From NCBI GenBank assembly GCA_028023455.1, contig JAQFVV010012544.1, positions 560,001-624,000 of the forward strand: a stretch of DNA of 64,000 bases, given 5' to 3'. Each line of letters starts with the position of its first letter. The stretch's first letter is position 1. The notes under the pieces are model-generated. The model was not told the DNA's origin and did no database searches. It saw only the letters and a program-made list of their open reading frames with translations. This document shows positions 39,022 through 49,848 of the stretch, in pieces. A program made the position numbers and the translations under genes. The stretch comes from Epiperipatus broadwayi (taxonomy: Eukaryota > Onychophora > Udeonychophora > Euonychophora > Peripatidae).

Positions 39022-42000
39022 ATATATATATATATGTTTATAATACTTAATAAATTAAGTTTAAATAATACTTCAGAGAATAAACTTAATTTTGTTTAAT
39101 CCTCTTATTAAGTTCAAAATGTAGCTCACATTTCTTGATATATTCTAGAGATGCATTATCATAATATGAAGTCTGTCAAATAATGGATGAATGAATTATG
39201 CTGAAATTTTCTAAATTTAGCTTCAAATAGTTTCTGTGTTTTTATTATCAAATTTCTGCGTGAATCCCATAGCAAAACATGTTTGGTTTGGAAGCAAAGA
39301 TTATTTTTGAAGTATTCATTATAAGGATCTATTGATTTTTTACTATTTATTGATAGTAGGTTCTTTTTAGCAGTTTTCTCATGAGAACTTACATGTTTTT
39401 AGTGATAATTTTCATAAAATGGTGTTGAATGTACTTTTTCAGCTATTGATTTAGACTAACTTTCTAATGACTATTCTTTTTGACACTTTTACTAATTAGA
39501 CTCCAACTTTATGACAGACTGAAATATTTGGAATAATCATCAATATTCTTTTTAAAATATTTTTAGATTATATTTTATCTGACATAAGATTTTCCATATA
39601 TCTTCTACATGTAGAGTTTTCTACGAGATTTGTTTGTATGATTAAAATATATTCAGAATGTTATACTGTATTATATTTTTTACATTTTATAAAAAAAAAA
39701 AACTTTTAATTTAATAATATCTGCATTATAGAATGAATTGGAACATTATTTCTTTATAAAACAATATTGAAAATTAATCAGAATGTTTTAAAGAATATTC
39801 TTAATTATTTATATATATAAACCATAAGTGAATTTTAAACTATTTATATACAGAAGTATATGGTACTAATGACTATGTTTTTGGATTTAATAAAATATAA
39901 AACATATCTATCAATAGATTATTTTATCAGTTTTGATGCTGCAAATAGTCCCACTATAGTGTTTATTTATACTAAGGTAATCATCTCTTTTTTATTTGTG
40001 GCTACTATATTTATTTTTGGTTTAAAAATTAACTTTTTATTTATTTTCTCTTTTAGATATATCCTGTCTATTGTTTATATATATATTACATGGTAGACAA
40101 TGCCAGACATGATTTAATGAGAGATATTATAATTTACTGTTAAATCACATGAGGATGAACTTAGATATGTCTTTTGTATTTGTTGCCCATAAAATTATTT
40201 GCTATATATAACTAATTAAGAAAAGTGTTTTAATTAGAATTCAATATATCTTATCTCTACAACAATTTTTGTCAGTCACAACAAATTTGTATTTAATTGG
40301 TTGTTGCAGTAAATAATTTACTTTCTTTTTTTATAAAAAAAAAAAAAATGTCAAAGTACTTATCAAATTTTCAAAGTTGTTTATAACTTAACTATTTATT
40401 GATATACTTAAACAAAATGAAAACAGTTTTATAAAAGTTCACCTGCCAATAATAATTTAGTTTTTAAAAGATTAATAAATTGTGGCATTTTAATATTAAA
40501 AAAAAATTTCTGCAGATATACTTTAATGTCTGAAGATAAATAAAATCGCTAATAGAGTTAGAATTTAAATTAGAATTAAAAGTTTTAAAAATTTTGAAGC
40601 AGACTGCTTAGTATAAAGATGGAATGAATCTTGATTTTAAATCAATTTCAAGCAAAAGGAATCAAAATAATTATTGAATTTAAAATGAATATTTGGTAAA
40701 AGAAAATTCACCTCTTATTTATAAACATTTTTATTAAAGATGAAATATCTGTTGTTGATGTTTTTTTTATAAAAAAAAAACATGGTTTGATTGTAATTAA
40801 GTCTGCCAGATTTGACCACGTTGGTACTGATAATCTTATATAATAAAAATAACAGCCCAAAACTAGCCTATTATTAATAAAATTAAAAATATTGCATTTT
40901 CACTATTTTAGCTAAATCTACTATATTTTCAAGGTTTTTTAAAAATTTTTTATTAATGTTTCTCATATTACAGTTTTATAATTTAATATATATCAAAAAC
41001 ATATATTACATATTTTTATAATGTACTTATTTTTTTAACAATTTCTAATGGCAGGTGAGTTAGTTATTGACAGCCCAAATTTTTAAATTAGACCACAATC
41101 TTACAAGATAGGGATAGGTTTATGTTCATTTTTTTAAAAAAAGTGAATAGTCATTGAACTGTAGCAGATTTTCAGTGGATAGATTCCTGTCTCTATTTTG
41201 TGAGGGAATGGTACAAAAATATGATAGTAGCAATATAAAGATCCAGATATGTGACATATCTAGCTCATCTGATAAGTAAAAGTTGTTTATGAAATGCATG
41301 CATAAATAAAGAGGTTGTGAGAGTTTTTGTGATGTAGATATTTGTGATAAGATGGGATTGAGATGAGAAATTTACTGATAAAATTGTTTAACATTTTAAA
41401 TAACATTTGATCTATTTGATAATTTAAATCAATAATTTATTCTGTGGTTTGGGACATTTATACAAAACAATAGCTCATAATTTAATGATAATTTTTGGAG
41501 AAATATGCATGAAATTAAAAAAAAAATTAATTTATTTTATATTATATATTATGTACTTTAGATAACTTATTACATTTATTATTTCTTAGTGACATATTTC
41601 TATCATACTGGGTGTTGTCATATAAATACAAATTATCATCATCCATTTTGAAACATAATTAACATTTCATTAAAGGACTTGATACTATATATACATGTAA
41701 CTAATTGTTAAAGCATTCAAGCTTTTATATCAAACATATTGTATTCAAGACATAGAAATTAAAAGTCAGATTATCTTTTCAGTACAAATTTTAAGATGTT
41801 TCATGTCTCTAGCTCATAAAATATAAAGTTGTTTGTGAAATATATCTACTATAATATTTTACATTGGATAATATTTTATAAGTTAGTAATAAACTTTGAG
41901 AAAGTGCATTACAGATCTAAAAAAATTTTTTGATAGATTATAAATAAATATCAGGATTAATAGTCAAAAATAAGTAATTTTGATAATATATATATATAGT

Positions 42001-42255
42001 ACCATTGAGGTGTATACACCCCTCTTGTAGTCAAAGCATATATTATAAAAAAAATTATTCACTTAATATATCATTTAAACCTCCAATTGAAAGAATTTTC
42101 TTATACCAGAACTCATAACAGTGCTTCACACAGTTCAAATTATTTGCTTATATATTAAATTAACTCATTACGATATTAAAATTTAATAATCATTATCTAC
42201 ATACATACTCATTGATACACATACATGATTTGATAAGAATATTAAGAATAAACAA
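39022..42255. other. AT-rich DNA, nothing recognised
   Basis: Frames are short and AT-biased; the 78-codon frame at 39860-40096 (+) is Phe/Ile-rich and looks like chance. A short TA tract precedes a GTGTATACAC palindrome near 42012. Confidence 0.55.
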
Positions 42256-42942
42256 GAAATTCCAACATTTGATGCCTGTCTATTAATTAAGTCTTGTTTG
42301 TATTTGTATATTAGCATAGCTTTCTTCATTTTTCTTTTGTTGTTATTTTTTCAATTTGCAATATTTTTACATTATTATAATTGAAGTTAAAACCATAAAT
42401 ACATGACTTTATTATGGTTGTAAAAAATGGATGCTGAAACATTATTATTTACTTTGCAATTGTGTTTCATTTTCTGAACCCTTTTTAATAACAGCAAGTG
42501 CTCTTTAATTCTTTTTTCCAACATGCATCCCAATTCTCCTATATATACACTACCACAGCTACATATCCATTTAAAATGATGCAATTTTTATTTATAAATA
42601 AGGTTTTATCTTTAGAATTATTTATTAATTAGTTTAATGTAGAAGCTGCATAAAATGCAATGTCACATATACCTTTATAAATTATCCTTATAAAATTTAC
42701 TTGATCATTTGAAATATATGGCATTGATATCCATATTTTTTATTAGCAGGAGAATCAATATTATTATTATTTTTATTCTTATATTTCATATTAATTTTTT
42801 TTATAATATTACATATATGATTATAATTGTAGCCAACATTTAAAAATACATTCAAATAAATACATTTCAATACTTTTAGCTTCATCCAATGAATATTTAC
42901 AAAGACTATTATTTTTAAATAAGAAGGACTTTAAACCTGCCA
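42256..42942 (-). pseudogene. PLE fragment (thumb and GIY-YIG), minus strand
   Basis: Minus-strand pieces in different frames read FKSFLF-like and KNNSLCKYSLDE at the palindrome side (about 42942-42880), then INMKYKNKN (in 42697-42885), then CGSVYIGELG with EKRIKEH (in 42387-42584), and INRQASNV near 42290-42260. This is the same order as in the 36-37.4 kb copy, but from a clearly different subfamily. The fragment begins where its inverted partner begins, so it is a second head-to-head PLE junction. Frameshifts and stops make it non-functional. Confidence 0.8.
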
Positions 42943-43090
42943 TTTATACAAGAGTGCCAATGTCATATAAAGTGGCTGATTTAAACTCCTTCTTATTTAA
43001 AAATAATAGTCTTTGTAAATATTCATTGGATAAAGATAAAAATATTGAAATGTATTTGAATGAATTGGTAATGGTTGGCTACAATATATA
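42829..43090. repeat. PLE head-to-head junction palindrome
   Basis: Segments 42829-42942 and 42972-43090 are inverted copies with some divergence and a 29-bp centre. Both encode the KNNSLCKYSLD segment of a PLE. The arms are much shorter and more diverged than those of the 34.4-37.6 kb palindrome. Confidence 0.75.
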
Positions 43091-43100
43091 TATATAAGGG
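42972..43100 (+). pseudogene. Short PLE fragment, plus strand
   Basis: The frame reads SFLFKNNSLCKYSLDKDKN and on to a VGYNI-like end, then stops at a short TA tract. It is the partner of the minus-strand fragment and is cut off by a second PLE piece. Confidence 0.7.
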
Positions 43101-43134
43101 TCAGCAATAATGTTACCATCAAAAAATTAAAAAA

Positions 43135-43824
43135 AAAATCAATATTACTTACCAATTATGCATAAGTTGGCAAGGTTTAGATCTTTTTTGTTTTGTAATG
43201 AAGAATTATGTCATTATCAGTGTAATAAATTCAAAAATATTGAGAAAATTGCCAAGGAATTGCTTGAAATTGGTTATAAGATTGAACAGATTAACAATAT
43301 TTTATGTCAATTTAAAGAGTTATAATAATTTAAAGGAGTTGAAGATTGATAATAAAAAATGGATATTTATTCCATATATTTTAAATATTCAAGTGAAATT
43401 TTTTAAGGAGATATATAAAGTTGTGTTTAATGTTTAATTTTGTGTTAAAATAATATTAATAAGTTAAAGAATAATTCTAAAAATGTCATACCTGTCAAAC
43501 AAAAAAGTAATGTTGTGGATCAAATTTCATTATCATATATTGGTGAATTGAGGTGCAATATTGAGAAAAAAATTAAAACATCATGAATACAAGCATGTGG
43601 CAAATAATAATGATTTAATGACTTCTTCAGTTTTCTTGGATCATGAAAGGACATGTAAATATAAATTTAAGTTTGATCTTGAAAGTGTTAAGATTCTTCA
43701 TGAAGAGAGAAATCATAATAAAAGAAAAAATAAAGAAGCAATTTCAATAAATAGTAAAGAAATGAATATAATTAATAGACAAGCTGCTAACATTAAAATT
43801 CAGGAATCATGGTATTTGAATTGA
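43135..43824 (+). pseudogene. PLE 3' fragment of another subfamily
   Basis: Starting at the same protein position as its neighbour, frames read FRSFLFCNEELCHYQC, then the 79-residue frame at 43198-43437 (with KKWIFIPYILNIQVKFFKEIYK), a frameshifted gap, and the 87-residue frame at 43561-43824 (with SSVFLDHERTCKYKFKFDL and IINRQAANIKIQESW). These correspond to the thumb and the carboxy-terminal half of the GIY-YIG region. The YIG motif itself is only partly readable (SYIGELRCN near 43535). Stops at about 43322 and 43436 and shifts after them mark it as dead. Confidence 0.8.
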
Positions 43825-44066
43825 TCATGTTAGCTTCTGTTATGTTTTTTGAATATAACAGCAGTTGAGGAGGGTTAAGAAATTAACCAACAATACTCCT
43901 GTGAATTGAAAGACTGTATAATAAATAATTGCCATTATATTTATTATTTTTATTGTTATATATATAAAATAGAAGAGACTTGAATTTGAACTTTAAAGCT
44001 TGCTACACCAATGCACTCTATCTCATACAACTAATACCCATGAACACATACAAATGAAAAAGATAA

Positions 44067-44124
44067 ATGATCTCCAATATACATAATTTGTGCTGAACCA
44101 GCACTCATCAGTTGGTTCAAATCA
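44067..44124 (-). ncRNA. Decayed hammerhead ribozyme (minus strand)
   Basis: On the minus strand CTGATGA is followed by a perfect 5-bp helix II (GUGCU/AGCAC, loop GGUUC), which keeps the standard G-C pair missing in the 8-kb copies. The following GAAA has become AAAU-like (the G is lost), and helix I keeps CCAA/UUGG. Loss of the invariant G should abolish cleavage. Confidence 0.65.
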
Positions 44125-44293
44125 CCATCTCCCATCCATATATACAGTAAGAGCTTAGTTCATATTATGATAGAAAATCTTCAAACTTTAATGGACAAGC
44201 TTCAATCTTCTCCATTAAATATTGTCCATTAATGCTTGAAGATTTGTGATCTTAATATGAACTGAGCACTGATTGTATATATGTGTGGTAGAT

Positions 44294-44352
44294 GGTGATC
44301 TTGAACAACTGATGTGTGCTGGTTCAGCATAAAATATGAATATTAAAGTCAT
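44294..44352 (+). ncRNA. Decayed hammerhead ribozyme (plus strand)
   Basis: Core reads CTGATGT instead of CTGATGA and AAAA instead of GAAA; helix II (UGCU/AGCA) survives, helix I is reduced. Two invariant positions are lost, so it is most likely inactive. Confidence 0.6.
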
Positions 44353-44511
44353 TTATTTTTTTCATGTGTGTGTGGGTATGTGTATCAGTTGTGTAAATAT
44401 AAAGTGCAGTGCAGTAGAAAGCTTGAATGTCTAAATTCAAGTCCTTTCTAATTACACTAAGTTTCTTATAGACAATATCCTTATATCTGAATATTGTATG
44501 TATATATATAT

Positions 44512-46330
44512 TGAAATGTTTTGTGACTCTTAGTTGTGTACGTTTATGCTTTTAATTTTAAAATCATCTGACTTCAAACATTTGTCCTTATCAAACCAAC
44601 TTTTTTATATTTATTCTTTCTTCCCGAGGGTGAATTTTTACAGTGACGCATGCATTATTGATAGCCCTTCCCATACGAAGTTTTTCCATAAAATTGAGTC
44701 ATTCACCCCTCTAATGAAGTTTTCCCAAACTTTGGGTCATTCAAAAGGGGTTAGCGAAGAAGCCAACTGCAAAACACATGTATATAAGGTAATTGTATCG
44801 AACCCTCCCAGCTTTAACTTAACTTCTAATTAGATCTCTACACTTATGGACAATGTATCTTTTTTTTGTTCATTGCCAAGCATCAATCTTGTTATTTAAC
44901 AAGAATCGTAGGGTCTATTAAATATTTGTTTGATTCAGCCATTTAATTCGATACCCGCCTTAATGCTCAGGGTGTGGTAGCGCATTGCGCCAGAGAAGAA
45001 ACGAAGGGTGAACGAACTTTCAAATCGATTCTTTTCTATAGTTTTTTATTTTGTATTCCCATTAAAGTTTAAAATAAATATCTTAAAATCCTCACACACC
45101 TTTCTATCTAACCTGTTTTGTTTTAAAATATCATTAAATACACACCAGCACACACATGTATCAGATTTTGGAACATATAAATTATATAACATGTATTGAA
45201 ATAAATCAATAGTTTAATTTCAGATCCACTAATATTTATTCTAAAAAATAAACAATAAATGGCACATATATATATATAATAAATATTTTTAATGAATTAA
45301 AGAGAAAACAACAACAACAAAAAAAAATAAAACATGTATATTACTAAATAATCGCACAGTTAAGTTGGATTAAATTTAAGGATTTAAAATGGGATAATAG
45401 GTGTATATTTACCAGTATTATAGAGTCTGAATAACTTGTGTATGTGTTTCTGAGTGCACTTGCATGTCAATTCCGGGATCCAGCATAGGCAAATATGGTG
45501 TCCATCGCTTCCACTTAATATTTCAATCCTTTAGTCTATCTAAAGTCATGTATTCAATTTACTGTTCCTTTTTCCTTTTGGCTAAATTCTGGAATGGTGG
45601 ACGATCTGCATCAGATTCAAATAGTTGTAGTTTTGAAGGGCAATTGGGGATGTTGACTATGGTACATATTTACATGGCATAGGTAAATGGATGGCATGAT
45701 GGTGATTTTACCCCATGCGATCCATGAGGGCTCATATATTTATTTCAGTTCGCACAGTTTATTCCTCATCTTTCTGCTTTGCAGCTAATGTATTAGAATC
45801 CTCTCTTATTAAATCTTCTTCAATAAATTTTAGAACACCTGCTCTTCTTCCTCATCAGACCAGCAGATGTCAACTGTCCATTTTTCTTAAAATTAATTAA
45901 TAATCTGAGTTTCCTTTCTCCCTATCTTTGGTATTCCTTTGTTTTCAAAAATAGATTTTTTTATAAAATGTCAACAAAAGAAAAACCACTTAGCAATCTT
46001 GACTTTTACTTATCTAATTCTTCCTTTTTTAAATTCTTGAAACTTTTTAATTATAAATCTTTTCATCGACTTTTATTAAACAAAAGAAATCAAAAAGAGT
46101 TCAATAAATAATTGGCATTCCATATTCATTTCTCTTAAAAAGTATTTCTACAAAATCCATTTAATTAAAAAAAAAACATATATCCATTCAAGTAGTTAGA
46201 TTCTGTTTTTTTTTCTTTTTGAACAATGAGATACGTTTGGCTAATTAATTCAGTAAGTTATAATTGTAAAAGAAACTTTTCTTTTACATGCTTTAAAATC
46301 TTTTAAATTTTTATTTTTTTGTTTTCAACA
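44512..46330 (-). repeat. 3' LTR of the gag-only element
   Basis: Aligns over its full length with 48040-49848. Open frames inside (for example 44534-44833, 45715-45900) recur in the other LTR, but they read antisense to the element and show no known domain. Confidence 0.88.
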
Positions 46331-46483
46331 TTTACCTATATACATGTATGCCATCTAAAATATATACCTATACCCCTCATTCCAGCAAATATACATGTGT
46401 TTGTCTGTGCGACTTTTCCAAAATAATTATAGCAAAAATAATAATAAAAAAATATTGTCTAAAACCTACATTTTCTTTTCTTT

Positions 46484-46515
46484 TGTAACAGTGTTTGAAC
46501 CCAGCTACTGTTACA
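46484..46515. repeat. Short hairpin in the gag-only element interior
   Basis: TGTAACAGT (46484-46492) is mirrored by ACTGTTACA (46507-46515) around a 14-nt loop. The loop carries a GGTTCAAAC-like word on the minus strand. Role unknown. Confidence 0.5.
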
Positions 46516-46600
46516 ATGCCTCCCTGTTGGAAAGACTTCAAAACAAGATTTATTTTGTTTTTAAGGCTACCAAAAAAAACAATTCTGACCCTAACCCTTT

Positions 46601-46601
<1 letters not shown>

Positions 46602-46647
<46 letters not shown>
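46602..46647. repeat. (TA)n dinucleotide array
   Basis: About 23 uninterrupted TA units in the 3' part of the LTR element interior, probably expanded after insertion. Confidence 0.97.
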
Positions 46648-46650
<3 letters not shown>

Positions 46651-46801
46651 TTTTCCCTTCCCTTTATCTTCTATTCCCTATAAATTTTATTTCATTTTTG
46701 TTATGGTTTCTGGCGGTTAGAATCCTTCTCCGGATCATCATTTCTCCATTTGCCTCAATCTATAGGTTTATCCTGTTCACTTTCACTCCAGTATATGGCA
46801 T

Positions 46802-47671
46802 TCAACACTTTGGCCACTTTTTGATTGATGATTTTCCAGTACCTATCAGCATTTGTTCAATTTGCACCAGCAAATTGTGTTTTATGATTCTTATTATGTG
46901 GTTCTCAGGCATATTACATTTGTCCAAAGTCCATAGTTTGGCCACTTGATGCTGAAAAAATTGTGTGTAGTTCTCTTGGCCACTCCCTCTGTATTTTTCT
47001 TGCATAACGTGGTATCTGACTACCTCTTGTCCCTCTTCCAACCAGAATGTTTCTCGCACTGCTTCTGTATATTCTTTAAAAGTCTGGGGTTGGTGGAACA
47101 GTAACTGCCACCAAGATAATACGTTCCCTGCCAAGTTGCTACATGCTATTAATACCTTGTTTTCTTCAGGCATTATATTTATACTGAAATATTTTTGTAG
47201 GCTCTTAAGGTGCTCCACTGGTGCTTCTCCTATTTGGCCTGTGAAAGAACGGATCTTAAGGAGTTGGTTAACATTAGAATGGTTAAACATACATTTCTCT
47301 GTGGTTTGCCAGTCTTCCACTATTTTTTCCTCAATGACTGGGCTCGTCTTTCCCTTTTCTTCATTTTTATTCTCGACCTTCAACTTAGTTTCATTTTCAC
47401 ATGTACTGTCTTTTACTTCCAATCTATATCTTGTTTGCTTTTCACTCTCCCTTTCTCCCACCTGACTGCCTTTTATTTCTTTGCACAGCCTTTTCTCCAA
47501 TTCTAACAACCTTTTCTTGTTTTCTCTCTGCCCCTCTAATATCCTTTCATTTACTTCTCTCTTTATGTCATTTATTTATTTCTGTAATCTTGTTTCCATT
47601 TCCTGTAACTTTTCCATGATTCGTTCAAATATGTCCATTTCCTTTCCCTTATCTGTCATTTCGTTATCCAT
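46802..47671 (-). pseudogene. Ty3-type Gag of the gag-only LTR element
   Basis: An ATG at 47671 opens the frame MDNEMTDKGKEMDIFERIM, a charged coiled-coil amino end. One TAA (47576-47578) interrupts it; the frame then continues open to 46802. The uninterrupted 235 residues contain IRSFTGQIGEAPVEHLKSL, a P-E-E-N-K-V-L-I-A-C segment, NVLSWWQLL, TFKEYTEAVRETFW and a YTQFFQHQVAKLWTLD segment. These are the order and spacing of a retrotransposon Gag capsid, which packages the element RNA. No CCHC zinc knuckle follows; the frame ends KKWPKC. The single stop is the only clear defect, so this looks younger than the Ty3 element at 24-28 kb. Which Ty3 lineage is unknown. Confidence 0.85.
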
Positions 47672-48019
47672 ATTACTCTGTAATCTGGTTTTCATTCAAT
47701 TTTGATTTTATATTATTTTCTAGTGAGATTAACAATATGTGCCGGGTTCAATATCCCAGCTCCCCTACCATTTCTCCATGTAATATTTATTATTTTTTCC
47801 CTTTTTGTTTTTGCCCTATTTGCCTACCTACCATTAAATTCTATTTCCTTTTTTTTTTTTTTTCCAGAACAAAAAAATATTTAACTGAACAGCAATGAAT
47901 TTTATACCTAAAAAAAACTATATTTCCTCTCCTTTTAAAAAAAAGTTTACTCTTTTTGACTAATGTGCCCTCTATATCCTTCAGTTGCATTCACCCTATC
48001 GATCTTCCTTCTTCAAAAG

Positions 48020-48038
48020 CCCCATCGTTGGGAGTCCA
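48020..48038 (-). promoter_or_regulatory. Primer-binding site of the LTR element
   Basis: Minus-strand TGGACTCCCAACGATGGGG lies one base after the 5' LTR end. The TGG start and the resemblance to the common TGGCGCCCAACGTGGGG type of site indicate priming by a tRNA 3' end; the tRNA identity is not determined. Confidence 0.75.
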
Positions 48039-48039
48039 T

Positions 48040-49848
48040 TGAAATGTTTTGATACTCTTAGTCATGTACATTTACATTTTTAATTTTTTAAATCATCTGA
48101 CTTCAAACATTTATTCTTACCAAACCAACTTTTTTACATTTATTCTTTCTTCCCGAGGGTGAATTTTTACAGTGACGCATACATTATTGATAACCCTTCC
48201 CATACGAAGTTTTTCCATAAAATTGAGTCATTCACCCCTCTAATGAAGTTTTACCAAACTTTGGGTCATTCAAAAGGGGTTAGTGAAGAAGCCGACCACA
48301 AAACACACGTATATAAGGTGATTGTATTGAACCCTCCCAGCTTTAACTTAACCTCTAATTAGATCTCTATGTTTTTTTTTGTTCATTGCCAAGCACCAAT
48401 ATTGTTATTTAACAAGAATTGTAGGGTCTATTAAATATTTGTTTGATTCAGCCATTTAATTTGATGCCTGCCTTAATGTTCAGGGTGTGGTAGCGCATTG
48501 CGCTGGAGAAGAAACGAAGGGTGAACGAACTTTCAAATCAATTTTTTTCTATAGCTTTCTATTTTTTATTCCCATTAAAGTTTAAAATAAATCTCTTAAA
48601 ATCCTCACACACCTTTCTATCTAACCTGTTTTGCTTTAAATTATCATTAAATGCACACCAGCATTTTGCAACATATAAATTATATAACGTGTATCGAAAT
48701 AAATCAATAGTTTAATTTCAGATCCACTAATATTTATTCTAAAAAAATAAACAATAAATGGCACACATATATATATAATAAATATTTTTAATGAATTACA
48801 ATTAAAGAGAAAACAATAACAAAAAATTAAATAATACATGTATATTACTTAATCACACAGTTAAGTTGGATTAAATTTAAGGATTTAAAATGGTATAATA
48901 GGTGTTTATTTACCGATATTATAGAGTCTGAATAACTTGCATATGTGTTTCTGAGTGCACTCATAAATCAATCCCGGGATCCAACATAGGCAAATATGGT
49001 GTCCATCGCTTCCACTTAATATTTCAATCCTTTAGTCCATCTAAAGTGGCATATTCAATCTACTGTTCCTTTTGTCCTTTTGGCTAAACTCCAGAATGGT
49101 GGATGATCTGCACCGGATTCAAATAGTTGTAGTTCTGAAGGGTAATTGGGGATGTTGACTGTGGTACATATTTACATGGCATAGGTAAATGGCTGGAGTC
49201 TGAACACCAACCCCGGCACGGTGGTGATTTTACCCCATGCGATCCATGAGGTCTCATATATTTATTTCAGTTCGCACAGTTTATTCCCCATCTTTCTGCT
49301 TTGCAGCTAATGTATTAGAATCCTCTCTTATTAAATCTTCTTCAATAAATTTTAGAACACCTGCTCTTCTTCCCCATCAGACCAGCAGACGTAAACTGTC
49401 GATTTTTCTTAAAATTAATTAATAATCCAAGTTTCCTTTCTCCCTATCTTTGGTAGTCCTTTGTTTTCAAAAATAGATTTTGTTATAAAATGTCAACAAA
49501 AGAAAAACCACTTAGCAATCTTGACTTATCTAATTCTTCCTTTTTTAAATTCTTGAAACTTTTTAATTATAAATCTTTTCATCGACTTTAATTAAACAAA
49601 AGAAATCAAAAAGAGTTCAATAAATAATGGGCATTTCATATTCATTTCTCTTAAAAATTATTTCTACAAAATCCGTTTAATTAAAAAAAAAACATATATC
49701 CATTCAAGTAGTTAGATTCTGTTTTTTTTTTCCTTTTTGAACAATGAGATATGTTTGGCTAATTAATTCAGTAAGTTATAATTGTAAAAGAAACTTTTCT
49801 TTTACATGCTTTAAAATCTTTTAAATTTTTATTTTCTTGTTTTCAACA
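48040..49848 (-). repeat. 5' LTR of the gag-only element
   Basis: Direct repeat of 44512-46330. It retains a GAACACCAACCCCGGCACGG segment (about 49202-49221) that is missing from the 3' LTR. Confidence 0.88.

Larger units (their letters stand above)
44034..44392. repeat. Diverged PLE terminal repeat, inverted pair
   Basis: Segments 44034-44196 and 44224-44392 are inverted copies of each other and are homologous to the 7.7-8.8 kb hammerhead repeat (shared words include CATCTCCCA, GCTGAACCAGC-like and AAGATAAAT). They lie 210 bp after the PLE coding relics, in pLTR position. The LTR element at 44512 starts 120 bp later. Confidence 0.75.
44512..49848 (-). mobile_element. Gag-only LTR retrotransposon with 1.8-kb LTRs
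   Basis: Direct repeats 44512-46330 (1819 bp) and 48040-49848 (1809 bp) flank a 1.7-kb interior. On the minus strand the LTR begins TGTTGAAAAC and ends CATTTCA. The primer-binding site follows one base inside the 5' LTR, then a gag gene with one in-frame stop. No protease, reverse transcriptase or integrase is present, so movement would need a relative's enzymes. The 5-bp flanks (TATAT and ACATT) do not match, so the target duplication has decayed or the ends have recombined. LTRs differ by scattered substitutions and small indels, including a roughly 20-bp loss in the 3' LTR near 45690. Confidence 0.85.

Noticed and set aside
44534-45900. Plus-strand frames conserved between the two LTRs as a gene
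   Set aside because: Conservation is explained by the LTRs being copies of one another; no known domain and antisense to the element.
46395-47705. Several plus-strand open frames across the LTR element interior
   Set aside because: They are antisense to the Gag frame or run through the (TA)n array; none shows a domain.
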